A stretch of 64,000 nt of DNA, taken from NCBI GenBank assembly GCA_910584965.1, contig CAJUDZ010000005.1, positions 114,770 to 178,769 on the forward strand, given 5' to 3'. Positions 1 through 8,738 of this stretch are shown in pieces. The notes under the pieces were generated by a model that worked only from the letters and a program-made list of their open reading frames with translations, ran no database searches and was not told the DNA's origin. The DNA is from an uncultured Lachnospiraceae bacterium. Its GTDB lineage: Bacteria; Bacillota; Clostridia; Lachnospirales; Lachnospiraceae. How positions within the stretch are numbered: the stretch's first letter is position 1; every line of letters begins with the position of its first letter. Made by a program: the position numbers and the translations under genes.

Positions 1-12
1 CTCCCCTGGATG

Positions 13-100
13 GGGGTTTGTTATTGCTATTTTGAACAAGCATTAAAAAATCGTCGCCCGGCGGCGACGATTTGGGAATGGGGTTTGTTATTGCTATTTT
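13..100. repeat. Direct repeat pair flanking a terminator hairpin
   Basis: An identical 21-base sequence (GGGGTTTGTTATTGCTATTT plus one T) occurs at 13-33 and 80-100, on either side of the hairpin at 45-73. The second copy contains the sufB-like stop codon (TAG on the minus strand, 94-96). A diverged relative with a similar hairpin lies at 44527-44610, also just past a gene end. It may be a small dispersed 3'-end element or a local duplication. Confidence 0.6.
45..73 (-). terminator. Rho-independent terminator after the sufC-sufB pair
   Basis: On the minus strand an AAATCGTCGCC stem pairs with GGCGACGATTT and is followed by a T run. It lies about 20 bases past the stop of the SufB-like gene and closes the two-gene unit. 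Confidence 0.75.
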
Positions 101-1014
101 AAAAATCCGTTAATAATCTGTTCTTCCGCTTCCGCCTCCGTCAGGCCGAGCGTCATCAGCTTTATGATCTGCTCACCGGCGATCTTGCCGATTGCCGCTT
201 CGTGAATCAGTGCGGCGTCCACATCATTTGCCTCGAGCTGGGGTATCGCCAGAATACGGGCATCATCCATGATAATCGCGTCGCACTCCGTATGGCCTGT
301 GCACGATACGTTTCCGATGATGCGGGAATCGAATTTCTGATAAGAAGTATCTCGGGCAACCGAGCGGGAAACGATATCCGCGCTGGCGCCTTCCCCGTTT
401 AGATACACCTCGTAACTGCTGACCGCCTGCTGGTCCTCATGCGTCATAAGCCGTTCCCGGACGACGAGTTTTGCCCCGGCTTCCAGCTTCGCGGTCGTCG
501 TCCGCGCGGTAGAATCCACGCCTTTGATCTGCACCATCTCCATTTCCATGAAGCTGTTTTCTTTCATATAGACTTCCGTTCCCGGATTCAAAATGCGTTT
601 CCCGCTTCCGTCCCCGGAGCCGTAATGTTTCTCCACATATTTTACTTTCGCGTTTTGTTCAAGATAAAAGCGATGCACGCCGTCATGTTCCGAATCCTGC
701 ACGCCGCAGTTGTCGATGCCGCAGCCCGCCACGATCGTCACGTCGGCCCCTTCTCCGATATAAAAATCATTATATACCATTTCTTTCAGACCGCTTTGGC
801 TCAAAACGACCGGTATATGCACGCTTTCATGCTTTGTCCCCGGTTTGATATGAATATCAATGCCGCTCGCATCCTGTTTGGAAACGATATCGATATTGGC
901 CGTCGTATTCCGTGATGCCATCTGCCCGTTCGCCCGGATGTTATAGGCTCCCTCCGGCACCTCGTGCAAATCCGCCACCTCCGCCAGAAGCCGCTTCTGT
1001 ATTGTATCAATCAT
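94..1014 (-). CDS. sufB: SufB/SufD-family Fe-S scaffold protein (SmsB-like)
   Basis: This 306-residue protein of the SufB/SufD family should act as the scaffold partner of the adjacent SufC ATPase in iron-sulfur cluster assembly in the cytoplasm. The beta-helical core includes the stretch IVAGCGIDNCGVQ, and the C terminus carries the family motif with paired acidic and histidine residues (DAALIHEAAIGKI). It is much shorter than SufB of the full SUF operon (about 460 residues). I see no sufS, sufU or second sufB/D nearby, so it fits the minimal two-gene SufBC/SMS type. The start was moved to 1014 because AAGGAG sits just upstream there; the longer frame overlaps sufC. Regulation is not evident beyond cotranscription with sufC. 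Confidence 0.85.
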   Translation of the reverse strand: MIDTIQKRLLAEVADLHEVPEGAYNIRANGQMASRNTTANIDIVSKQDASGIDIHIKPGTKHESVHIPVVLSQSGLKEMVYNDFYIGEGADVTIVAGCGIDNCGVQDSEHDGVHRFYLEQNAKVKYVEKHYGSGDGSGKRILNPGTEVYMKENSFMEMEMVQIKGVDSTARTTTAKLEAGAKLVVRERLMTHEDQQAVSSYEVYLNGEGASADIVSRSVARDTSYQKFDSRIIGNVSCTGHTECDAIIMDDARILAIPQLEANDVDAALIHEAAIGKIAGEQIIKLMTLGLTEAEAEEQIINGFLK

Positions 1015-1045
1015 TGAATGACTCCTTTCAATCTGCCTGTTCTGC

Positions 1046-1816
1046 TTACTGATCCGAAGAAACTGCGTCGGCATTTCTTTCGGGAATGATTTCTTTTCCT
1101 GTACACCGGACAACCGCCGCCGAAGTACCGAGCAGCCCCGGAAGGATCTCTTCCCGCGGCCCTTTCTGTGCAACCCGGCCGTCCGCTACCACGATGATTT
1201 CATCCGCAATGTTCAGTATGCGCTCCTGATGCGAAATAACGAGAATCGAACCGTCCTGGTTCCTTTTTCTCATCCTTTCAAAAACCTGTATCAGATTCTG
1301 GAAACTCCAGAGATCGATGCCTGCCTCCGGTTCGTCAAAAACGGACAGCCTGCTTCCTCTTGCCAGTATGGTCGCAATCTCGATGCGCTTCAGTTCTCCG
1401 CCGGAAAGGCTCGCGTTTACTTCCCTTCTGATATAATCTCTGGCACAGAGTCCCACTTCCGAAAGATACGCACAGGCATCCGCGGCGGAAAGCTGCCTCC
1501 CTGACGCTATCCTGAGAAGATCTATGACTTCCAGCCCCTTAAACCGCACCGGCTGCTGAAAGGCATAGCCGATTCCAAGCTTCGCACGCTCCGTAATGCT
1601 TTTTTCCGTAATATCCGCTCCGTCCAGATAAATCCGGCCCGAAGTCGGCTTTTCTATTCCCGCAATCAGCTTGGCCAACGTGGACTTGCCGCTGCCGTTC
1701 GGCCCGGTAATCACCGTGAATTTGTGGTTTTCTACCGTCAGGCTGATATCGCGGACAATTTCTTTCTGGTTTTCTTCTTCGGAAACTTCAAAAGAAATAT
1801 TTCTTAATTCCAGCAT
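1046..1816 (-). CDS. sufC: Fe-S assembly ATPase SufC
   Basis: This is a 256-residue ABC-type ATPase that energises the SufB-like scaffold encoded 31 bases downstream. Walker A (GPNGSGKST), the signature LSGGE and Walker B with catalytic glutamate (LSVFDEPEAGID) are all present. The EAGID after Walker B is typical of SufC rather than of transporter ATPases, and no membrane partner is encoded nearby. The start at 1816 matches the family N terminus MLELRNISFEV. A GGAG lies about 13 bases upstream, so the ribosome site is only fair. The order sufC-sufB and the lack of a desulfurase point to a minimal assembly unit. Confidence 0.93.
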   Translation of the reverse strand: MLELRNISFEVSEEENQKEIVRDISLTVENHKFTVITGPNGSGKSTLAKLIAGIEKPTSGRIYLDGADITEKSITERAKLGIGYAFQQPVRFKGLEVIDLLRIASGRQLSAADACAYLSEVGLCARDYIRREVNASLSGGELKRIEIATILARGSRLSVFDEPEAGIDLWSFQNLIQVFERMRKRNQDGSILVISHQERILNIADEIIVVADGRVAQKGPREEILPGLLGTSAAVVRCTGKEIIPERNADAVSSDQ

Positions 1817-2007
1817 AATATCCGTAACACTCCATTTCCGCCCGGTCAAAAATCCGCCGGTGCTTTTCAATACCTTATCATATCGCGTTTCGGGCTTCTG
1901 TGCAAATATTTTTATTGAAAATCTACTTTATTCTGCCCCGATAAACTATCTTCGTCACAAACCGATACATACCCCGTTTACGTCAAATAGTTGTAACCTC
2001 GTCAGAC

Positions 2008-2074
2008 TGATGGTAAATTAATGATAAGTCGGGCAAAAATCAATGATAAGTAAATGAATTGATGGTAAGTAAGT
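2008..2074. repeat. Short direct repeats in the intergenic region upstream of sufC
   Basis: The 373-base gap between sufC and the next gene has no convincing ORF. Within it the motif TGATGGTAAAT/TAATGATAAGT recurs: TGATGGTAAAT at 2008-2018, TAATGATAAGT at 2019-2029, CAATGATAAGTA at 2041-2052 and TTGATGGTAAGTAAGT at 2059-2074. This could be a tandem operator array or a decayed repeat. No function is assigned. Confidence 0.45.
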
Positions 2075-2092
2075 GCCGAGTTATTATATAAG

Positions 2093-2113
2093 CAAAAAAG
2101 CCAAGAGGCTTCC
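2093..2113 (-). terminator. Terminator after the kinase-like pair
   Basis: On the minus strand AAGCC-TCTT-GGCTT is followed by TTTTTT. It lies 77 bases beyond the small ORF that ends at 2190. Confidence 0.6.
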
Positions 2114-2189
2114 CTGACTTTTTACTTCTTCTTATTATTTTTAAATTCCTGCAAACAATACCTGAAATGAAAATCTTATAACCCATATT

Positions 2190-2405
2190 TCAAGAAATAC
2201 CATATTTTCTAAAAATACTATTCAAATCATCCTTAGTGATTTTCCCCGCCAAATAATATGCTTTTACGCTTGCTTCCACTACTTCGAAAACAGTATCAAA
2301 CATAAACCAATCACCTGCTTCAAAGTATTCCTGTAATTCTTCAAAATCATGTTGCAATCCCGTTGGAAGGTTATCTCTTAATTTAACTTTTTCATCAATA
2401 TACAT
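2190..2405 (-). CDS. Small acidic protein linked to a HipA/CtkA-like kinase
   Basis: This is a 71-residue protein of unknown function. The start at 2405 has GAAAGGG about ten bases upstream. The sequence is acidic and probably helical, with LQHDFEELQEYFEAGDWFMFDT near its middle, and has no signal peptide or membrane segment. It follows the kinase-like gene after a 39-base gap on the same strand and shares its low GC, which is unlike the flanking suf and pur genes. I infer that it was acquired together with the kinase and may be its partner or modulator. Confidence 0.6.
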   Translation of the reverse strand: MYIDEKVKLRDNLPTGLQHDFEELQEYFEAGDWFMFDTVFEVVEASVKAYYLAGKITKDDLNSIFRKYGIS

Positions 2406-2444
2406 ACATGAACATCCCTTTCTTATACCGTCAAAATTCAATCA

Positions 2445-3263
2445 TTATGACGTCAATATCTGGTATATTGGCAGTAATACGTTCTCATATCGTTTTTGAA
2501 TTATTAATGTAAAAAAATGCTTCTGTATCTCTGACAAAACCGGGATTTCTTCTATCATTATACGTATTCTACTCATACTACTTTCTATTTTGGGAGTTAG
2601 CTTTCGTACCACATCTGAGCATTCCTGATATTTCATACTTTCTATTATATGATAAGGATTAATCTTCTTTCCTTGTAATTCATAAATACATCTGCGTGCT
2701 TTATATGCCTCTGCTTCTATTTTATCAACATCATCCATAACTATTTGCATCTTTTCATCGTCCCATTTACTATTTAAACAATTACCATTATCATAAACAG
2801 GAGCTATCTCCTTTGAACCACTTTTTCGCAAAATGATTCCCCAATTACTATTATTACGATCTGTATTTCCAATTAAGGCATCCATTACAAACATATTCCA
2901 AAAATGTTCCTCTACTCCTGAAATATTCTGCAAAAATGGATGTTCCTGCAGCGTCATCATAATTTCATATAAGTCTACACCAATACCATTTGTTTCATTT
3001 CCATTAGAATCTAAAAAATGGGGTTCAAAAGTGACTTTTATCTTATCAAACTCGTAAAGCCTATCTCCATCTTTTAAAAAGTCTTCACAAGCTACTACAA
3101 TTTTCCCATTTCTTGTTCCCAAAATTGTATTGTGAACAGGTAATCCAACCAGTTCATATATCTTTGAACCAATGTATTCACAAACAGGACTATTGGAATA
3201 ACTAAGATTAATATTTTTCATCTTGTGATCTTTTAATTTGAAAAGTAAATCAGAATTAACTTT
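2445..3263 (-). pseudogene. HipA/CtkA-like protein kinase, 5'-truncated
   Basis: The readable product from the first ATG (3221) is 258 residues. It contains a HipA/CtkA-type catalytic loop (ALIGNTDRNNSNWG) and a metal-binding segment (IAPVYDNGNCL). The frame stays open upstream of that ATG to 3263 and reads SDLLFKLKDHK before a TAA at 3264-3266. That upstream stretch looks like the end of the ATP-lysine strand of the family, so the natural N terminus (roughly 35-45 residues, with the nucleotide-binding lysine) is missing and no start codon remains before the stop. Low GC and rare-codon use suggest horizontal transfer. A short active variant from 3221 cannot be excluded but would lack part of the ATP site. 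Confidence 0.6.
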
Positions 3264-3367
3264 TTATACTATTCTTTCAAAAGCCCCCTTGGTTTATAAA
3301 TTCAAATCGGCAGACCATCCACCCACCCCGCCCATCCCCTCAGCGGACGGGGTAAATACAGTTTCTT

Positions 3368-4678
3368 TTACTTCACGCTTTCCTGCCTCCGGGAAAGAGG
3401 GCTTTCACGGTAAATAATATCTTCACGGCCCGGTCCGTTTGAAACCATCGTAATCGGACAGCCGATCTGTTCTTCGATAAATTCGATATAATGCCGGCAG
3501 TTCTCCGGCAGTTCTTCATAATTTTTAATGCCGCGTATCCCGCATTTCCAGCCGGGCAGTTTCTGCAGTACGGGCTTTGCTTTTCCGAGTTTTGCCGTGA
3601 CCGGGAAATCCGTCGTCACACTGCCGTCTATTTCATAACCCGTGCAGACAGGAATTTCATCCAGATAACCGAGCACATCCAGTACGGTAAAAGCCACATC
3701 GGTAGTACCCTGCAGACGGCATCCGTATTTGGACGCCACGCAGTCGAACCATCCCATACGGCGCGGGCGGCCCGTTGTCGCCCCATATTCGCCGCCATCG
3801 CCTCCGCGGCGTCTCAGTTCGTCCGCTTCTTCCCCGAAAATCTCGGAGACGAATGCTCCTGCCCCTACCGCCGAAGAATACGCTTTGCATACGGTTATGA
3901 TCTGTCTGATTTCGTAGGGCGGAATCCCTGCGCCGATGGCGCCGAAAGCCGCCAGCGTCGAAGAGGATGTGACCATCGGATAAATGCCGTGATCGGGGTC
4001 TTTCAGCGTACCCAGCTGACCTTCCAGCAGAATCGTTTTATTTTCCTTTAAAGCCCGGTCCAGATAGGCGGATACGTCGCAGACGTAGGGTGCAGCCATA
4101 TTCCGGTACTCATGGAGCGTTTCCAAAAGCTCCTCCGGGCGGATCAGCGGCTTGTGGTATAAATGTTCCAGTATGACGTTCTTCGTCTCACAGACTCTCT
4201 CCACCTTTTCTTTTAACAGCGCCTCCTCAAAAAGCTCGCTCACCTGAAAACCGATCTTTGCATATTTATCGGAATAAAAAGGCGCAATTCCCGATTTCGT
4301 GGAACCGAACGATTTTCCGCCCAGCCGTTCTTCCTCATACTGGTCAAATAAAATATGATAGGGCATCACGATCTGACAGCGGTCGGATACCAATATTCTG
4401 GGCTTCGGCACGTTTCTCTCCGTGATCGACCTGATCTCGTCGAACAAAATCGGAATATTCAGCGCGACGCCGTTTCCGATCACGCTCGTAACATGATCGT
4501 AAAAAACACCCGACGGCAGCGTGTGCAGCGCAAATTTTCCATAGTTATTCACGATTGTATGGCCCGCATTGGCGCCTCCCTGAAAACGGACCACTATATC
4601 GGCTTCCCCCGCCATCATATCCGTTATTTTTCCTTTCCCTTCGTCGCCCCAGTTGGCGCCTACGATTGCCTTTACCAT
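3368..4678 (-). CDS. purA: Adenylosuccinate synthetase
   Basis: This 436-residue enzyme joins IMP and aspartate with GTP to give adenylosuccinate, the first committed step to AMP. The GTP-binding N terminus GANWGDEGKGK, the catalytic histidine region (GGANAGHTIVN) and TTGRPRRMGWFD are intact. The start was set at the second ATG (4678), seven bases after GGAGG; the first ATG is too close to the ribosome site. It is separated from purB by a 300-base gap holding a small ORF, a hairpin and its own promoter-like site, so it may be expressed independently of the upstream pur genes. Confidence 0.97.
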   Translation of the reverse strand: MVKAIVGANWGDEGKGKITDMMAGEADIVVRFQGGANAGHTIVNNYGKFALHTLPSGVFYDHVTSVIGNGVALNIPILFDEIRSITERNVPKPRILVSDRCQIVMPYHILFDQYEEERLGGKSFGSTKSGIAPFYSDKYAKIGFQVSELFEEALLKEKVERVCETKNVILEHLYHKPLIRPEELLETLHEYRNMAAPYVCDVSAYLDRALKENKTILLEGQLGTLKDPDHGIYPMVTSSSTLAAFGAIGAGIPPYEIRQIITVCKAYSSAVGAGAFVSEIFGEEADELRRRGGDGGEYGATTGRPRRMGWFDCVASKYGCRLQGTTDVAFTVLDVLGYLDEIPVCTGYEIDGSVTTDFPVTAKLGKAKPVLQKLPGWKCGIRGIKNYEELPENCRHYIEFIEEQIGCPITMVSNGPGREDIIYRESPLSRRQESVK

Positions 4679-4720
4679 AATCATTCCTCCATGTTTTTAT
4701 TCTCTGCTTCTTACTTTATG

Positions 4721-4748
4721 ATTATATTTCATTTTTAATCATAAGTAA
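4721..4748 (-). promoter_or_regulatory. Probable sigma-A promoter of purA
   Basis: On the minus strand a TATAAT (4721-4726) lies 16 bases from a TTACTT (4743-4748) in a very AT-rich stretch about 45 bases before the purA start. The -10 is perfect; the -35 is weak. Confidence 0.45.
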
Positions 4749-4846
4749 AATCAATATTTATTATATTAATTATAAGTTTTAATTATGGTTTTATTTTTCA
4801 GGCCCTCTCCAGGGCTCCATCTCTTACGAATGGCCATGCCTTTCCC

Positions 4847-4918
4847 TTAGCTTATTAATACTCTTTTTTCCGAAACAAAAATACCGTCAAACGTCATAAT
4901 GATTCTTTTCGAAGGCAT
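4847..4918 (-). CDS. Possible 23-residue small protein between purB and purA
   Basis: An ATG at 4918 is preceded by AAAGGAGG at a seven-base spacing, one of the strongest ribosome sites in the region. It opens a 23-codon frame, MPSKRIIMTFDGIFVSEKRV then LIS, that ends in TAA at 4847. The product is basic with a hydrophobic middle and I do not recognise it. A hairpin lies directly upstream (4925-4976). It could be a genuine small protein or a leader peptide acting in expression of purA. Confidence 0.4.
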   Translation of the reverse strand: MPSKRIIMTFDGIFVSEKRVLIS

Positions 4919-4924
4919 AAAAAA

Positions 4925-4976
4925 ACCTCCTTTTCGATAAGAGTCAGCATATCCTGATTCTTACCAAAAAAGAGGT
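4925..4976 (-). promoter_or_regulatory. Nested hairpin after purB, before the 23-codon ORF
   Basis: An inner stem TAAGAATCAG / CTGACTCTTA (one mismatch, six-base loop) is enclosed by an ACCTC/GAGGT pair. The outer arm overlaps the GGAGG ribosome site of the 23-codon ORF. The structure could therefore hide the site in the message, or end the purB transcript. No clear T run follows, so it is not a standard terminator. Confidence 0.4.
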
Positions 4977-4981
4977 ATTAT

Positions 4982-6433
4982 TTATACGTTTATCTCCGCA
5001 GTCACCCCGAGCAGTTCCCGGTTCTCTTTCAGAATCGGCTTAATCACCTCGGTAAGGAACTTCTCCACCTGTTTTGGCGCACAGCCGACATATCTGGCCG
5101 GATCCATCGTTTCTTTTAACGCTTCGGGGCTCGTATGGAACGCCGGTTCCGCGGCGATCAGTTCAAGCAGATTGTTTTCTTTTCCTTCCTTCTTTACCCT
5201 CGCGCCGGCCTGCATGGAAAGCTCTCTGATTTTCTCGTGCATTTCCTGACGGTCTTCGCCCATTTTCACGGCATCCATCATGATATTTTCCGTGGCCATG
5301 AAAGGCAGTTCGCTCAAAAGATGTTTCTCGATAACTTTATCGTATACGACAAGGCCGTCCACCACATTCAGGCACAGATCGAGAATGCCGTCCACCGCCA
5401 GAAAAGCCTCCGGAATAGAAAGGCGTTTATTGGCGGAATCGTCCAACGTCCTCTCAAACCACTGGGTGGCGGAAGTCATTGCCGGATTCAGCGCATCCAC
5501 CATGACAAATCTGGAAAGAGACGCAATTCTCTCGCTCCGCATCGGGTTTCTTTTATAGGCCATCGCGGAAGAACCGATCTGACTCTTCTCAAAGGGCTCT
5601 TCCACCTCTTTCAGATGCTGTAACAGGCGGATATCATTGGACATCTTATGGGCTGACGCCGCGATGCCGGCCAGCACATTACATACTCTCGTATCCACTT
5701 TCCGGGAATAGGTCTGGCCGGATACGGGATAGCATTTCTCAAATCCCATTTTCCTGGCGATCATGGGATCTATCTTGTCGATCGTTTCCTGATCCTTGTC
5801 AAATAATTCCAGGAAAGAAGCCTGCGTACCGGTGGTGCCCTTAGAACCCAGCAGTTTCATCGTTGAAAGGACATAATCCAGATCTTCCAGATCCAGACAA
5901 AATTCCTGTGCCCACAGCGTGGCCCTTTTCCCTACGGTCGTCGGCTGTGCCGGCTGAAAATGGGTAAAGGCGAGGGTCGGAAGCGCCCTGTATTTTTCGG
6001 CAAATTCCGCCAGTTTTTCGATCACATTGACCAGCTTCTTTTTGACAAGTTTCAGAGCCTGCGTCATAACGATGATATCCGTATTGTCCCCGACATAACA
6101 GGACGTTGCGCCGAGATGGATAATGCCCGCGGCTTTCGGACACTGCTGCCCGTAGGCATACACATGGCTCATGACGTCATGGCGCACTTCTTTTTCCCGC
6201 GCCTTCGCAACATCGTAATTAATGTCGTCCGCATGGGCTTTCAGTTCGTCGATCTGTTCCTGTGTTATGACGGGTTCTCCGTTCCTGCTAAGGCCCAGTT
6301 CCATCTCCGTTTCCGCAAGCGCTATCCACAGTTTCCGCCACGTTCTGAACTTCATATCCGGCGAAAAAATATACTGCATTTCCTTACTGGCATACCGCTC
6401 CGATAACGGACTCACATATCTGTCTGTTCCCAT
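4982..6433 (-). CDS. purB: Adenylosuccinate lyase
   Basis: This 483-residue enzyme cleaves SAICAR in IMP synthesis and adenylosuccinate in AMP synthesis, releasing fumarate each time. The fumarase/aspartase superfamily signature SSAMAYKRNPMRSE is present, as are TSCYVGDNTD and THFQPAQPTTVGKR. The length is normal for the eukaryote-like long form. A GGGTAAGG ribosome site precedes the start. It lies 65 bases downstream of purF on the same strand, in a purC-purF-purB order. Confidence 0.97.
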   Translation of the reverse strand: MGTDRYVSPLSERYASKEMQYIFSPDMKFRTWRKLWIALAETEMELGLSRNGEPVITQEQIDELKAHADDINYDVAKAREKEVRHDVMSHVYAYGQQCPKAAGIIHLGATSCYVGDNTDIIVMTQALKLVKKKLVNVIEKLAEFAEKYRALPTLAFTHFQPAQPTTVGKRATLWAQEFCLDLEDLDYVLSTMKLLGSKGTTGTQASFLELFDKDQETIDKIDPMIARKMGFEKCYPVSGQTYSRKVDTRVCNVLAGIAASAHKMSNDIRLLQHLKEVEEPFEKSQIGSSAMAYKRNPMRSERIASLSRFVMVDALNPAMTSATQWFERTLDDSANKRLSIPEAFLAVDGILDLCLNVVDGLVVYDKVIEKHLLSELPFMATENIMMDAVKMGEDRQEMHEKIRELSMQAGARVKKEGKENNLLELIAAEPAFHTSPEALKETMDPARYVGCAPKQVEKFLTEVIKPILKENRELLGVTAEINV

Positions 6434-6498
6434 AACATAACCTTACCCTTTCCGTATTGTTCTCCTGACATGTTTTCCGCCGGCCTGTTCTGCCGGCA

Positions 6499-7935
6499 TT
6501 ATTTCTCAAACTCTCCCCGAATGTTCTCCTGCGGCGGTTCCATCGGATATTTTCCGGTAAAACAGCCTTTGCAGATCCCGAGATGTCCCGCAATTTCATC
6601 CAGACGTTCCACCTTCAGATAAGCCAGCGAATCCGCTCCGATAATCCTGCGTATTTCCTCCACGGAACGTCCGTAAGCGATCAGCAGGTCCCTGGCCGGC
6701 ACATCCGTGCCGAAATAGCAGGGCCATAAAAACGGCGGTGAACTCACCCGCATATGTACTTCGGCCGCCCCTGCTTCCCGGAGCATTCTGACAATTCTGT
6801 CGGAAGTCGTTCCCCGGACGATGGAATCGTCGATCATGATAATCCTTTTTCCCTTTACGGCTTCCCGGATGGCGTTCAGTTTTACCCGGACGCTGCTTTC
6901 CCGGTTTTTCTGTTTCGGTTTGATAAAGGTACGTCCCACATAGGCGTTTTTAACAAAAGCCTGTCCGTAAGGAATCCCCGACTGCATCGCGTAACCGAGC
7001 GCCGCACAGTATCCCGATTCCGGCACGCCCACCACAAGATCCGCCTCCACGGCCGAATCCAATGCCAGGTATTTTCCCGCCAGAATACGGGAATCGTACA
7101 CGCTCACGCCGTCAAAACGGCTGTCGGGCCTGGCAAAATAAATATATTCGAAGACGCATCTCGCCTGTTTTTCTTTCGCGATACAAAGCGTCCTGTCCGA
7201 CACGATTCCGCCTGACGGCGAAATGGTAACGATTTCTCCCGGTTCCACATCTCTTATAAATTCCGCGCCGATCGTATCTAACGCGCAGGTTTCCGATGCC
7301 AGAATATAGGCATTATCCCGCCTGCCGATACAGAGCGGCTTAAATCCATACGGATCCCTTGCCCCGATCAGTTTCCGGGGCGACATGATCACAAGGGAAT
7401 AGGCTCCCTCAATCTTCCGCATGGCACGCCCTACGGCCTCTTCCACAGTGCCGCAGTTTAAGCGTTCCCTCGCGATGTGATACGCGATCACCTCCGAGTC
7501 GATCGTCGTCTGGAAGATCGCCCCGGTATATTCCAGCTCATGACGCAGCCCGGGCGCATTGATCAGATTACCGTTATGCGCCAGAGCCAGCGTTCCCTTT
7601 ACATAATTGAGGACAAGAGGCTGGGCATTTTCTCTCGTACTGCTGCCCGCCGTCGAATATCTGACATGTCCCACGCCGATATCGCCTTCCAGTTTTTCCA
7701 GGTCTCCTTTCATGAACGCCTCATTCAGAAGGCCCATTTCCTTTATGCTGCGCACTCTGCCTTTCGGCCCTTTCGTATCGCTGACCGCGATGCCGCAGCT
7801 TTCCTGCCCTCTGTGCTGCAATGCAAAAAGCCCATAATAAATACTGGAAGCCACATCGTTTCCGTCAAAATCATAGATACCAAAAACACCACACTCTTCC
7901 CTTAGCCTGTCTGTTTTGTTTATCCGATTTTCCAT
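6499..7935 (-). CDS. purF: Amidophosphoribosyltransferase
   Basis: This 478-residue enzyme catalyses the first committed step of purine synthesis, PRPP plus glutamine to phosphoribosylamine. The N-terminal 14 residues form a propeptide that must be removed to expose the nucleophile Cys15 (EECGVFGIYD). The PRPP loop is seen as IIMIDDSIVRGTT. The C-terminal CKGC pair and earlier cysteines fit the iron-sulfur-containing Bacillus subtilis type. This would tie purine synthesis to Fe-S assembly, though the sufCB pair at the window start is not cotranscribed with it. It sits between purC and purB. Confidence 0.97.
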   Translation of the reverse strand: MENRINKTDRLREECGVFGIYDFDGNDVASSIYYGLFALQHRGQESCGIAVSDTKGPKGRVRSIKEMGLLNEAFMKGDLEKLEGDIGVGHVRYSTAGSSTRENAQPLVLNYVKGTLALAHNGNLINAPGLRHELEYTGAIFQTTIDSEVIAYHIARERLNCGTVEEAVGRAMRKIEGAYSLVIMSPRKLIGARDPYGFKPLCIGRRDNAYILASETCALDTIGAEFIRDVEPGEIVTISPSGGIVSDRTLCIAKEKQARCVFEYIYFARPDSRFDGVSVYDSRILAGKYLALDSAVEADLVVGVPESGYCAALGYAMQSGIPYGQAFVKNAYVGRTFIKPKQKNRESSVRVKLNAIREAVKGKRIIMIDDSIVRGTTSDRIVRMLREAGAAEVHMRVSSPPFLWPCYFGTDVPARDLLIAYGRSVEEIRRIIGADSLAYLKVERLDEIAGHLGICKGCFTGKYPMEPPQENIRGEFEK

Positions 7936-8030
7936 CTGATTCCGTTTCCAACCATGTCCTTTCCTCAGCCTGCCGTCAAGAATATTTCATCAGAGACATT
8001 CTTTCCGGAATAATCTGACCTTTCGGTTCC

Positions 8031-8738
8031 TTATGAAAGGCCGAGCCTCTTAAATACTTCGTTGTAAGCCTCTTCCACATTGCCGAGATCTCTGCGGAAA
8101 CGGTCTTTATCCAGTTTTTCATTGGTGTGGACATCCCACAGTCTGCATGTGTCGGGGCTTGTTTCGTCAGCCAGAATAATCTGTCCGTGATAACGTCCAA
8201 ACTCAATTTTAAAATCGATCAGTTTGATATCCGCCTGTAAAAAGTAGTTTTTCAGCACTTCGTTTACTTTGAAAGCATATTTTTTGATCGTCTCGATCTC
8301 TTCCCATGTCGCCAGCTTCATCGCCACCGCAAAATAGCTGTTGATCAACGGATCGCCGAGTTCGTCGTTTTTATAGCTGAACTCGATTGTCGGCTCTTCA
8401 AAGGGAGTCCCTTCCTCGACGCCGAGTCTCTTGGAAAAACTTCCGGCCGCCACATTACGGATGATCACTTCAAGCGGTACGATTTCCACTTTCTTCACCG
8501 CCGTTTCCCGATCGCTCAGTTCTTCGATAAAATGCGTTGGAACACCTTCTTTTTCAAGCAGTCCGAAAACATGGTTCGTCATCCTGTTATTGATTACGCC
8601 TTTCCCTACGATCGTTCCCTTCTTCTCTCCGTTAAAAGCCGTCGCATCATCCTTGTAATCCACGATCAGTACGTCCGGATCCTCCGTTTTGAATACCTTC
8701 TTTGCCTTTCCTTCATAAAGCTGTTCCAGTTTCTGCAT
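8031..8738 (-). CDS. purC: SAICAR synthetase
   Basis: This 235-residue enzyme condenses CAIR with aspartate using ATP to form SAICAR. The family N terminus is YEGKAKKVFKT, and IIRNVAAGSFSKRLG and the nucleotide-binding DFKIEFGR are intact. The start at 8738 has GGAGGAG about eight bases upstream; the longer frame is not supported. It leads the pur group and lies 83 bases downstream of the membrane coiled-coil gene, so read-through from that cluster is possible. I see no purine riboswitch or PurR-type box in front of it. Confidence 0.96.
   Translation of the reverse strand: MQKLEQLYEGKAKKVFKTEDPDVLIVDYKDDATAFNGEKKGTIVGKGVINNRMTNHVFGLLEKEGVPTHFIEELSDRETAVKKVEIVPLEVIIRNVAAGSFSKRLGVEEGTPFEEPTIEFSYKNDELGDPLINSYFAVAMKLATWEEIETIKKYAFKVNEVLKNYFLQADIKLIDFKIEFGRYHGQIILADETSPDTCRLWDVHTNEKLDKDRFRRDLGNVEEAYNEVFKRLGLS

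Noticed and set aside
439..915. Long ORF on the plus strand opposite the SufB-like gene, and many similar antisense frames elsewhere.
   Set aside because: These are complements of conserved coding sequence, with biased composition and no ribosome sites.
4800..4818. Hairpin AGCCCT-GGAG-AGGGCC upstream of purA as a terminator.
   Set aside because: The stem is short and the following bases are AT-mixed without a clean T run.
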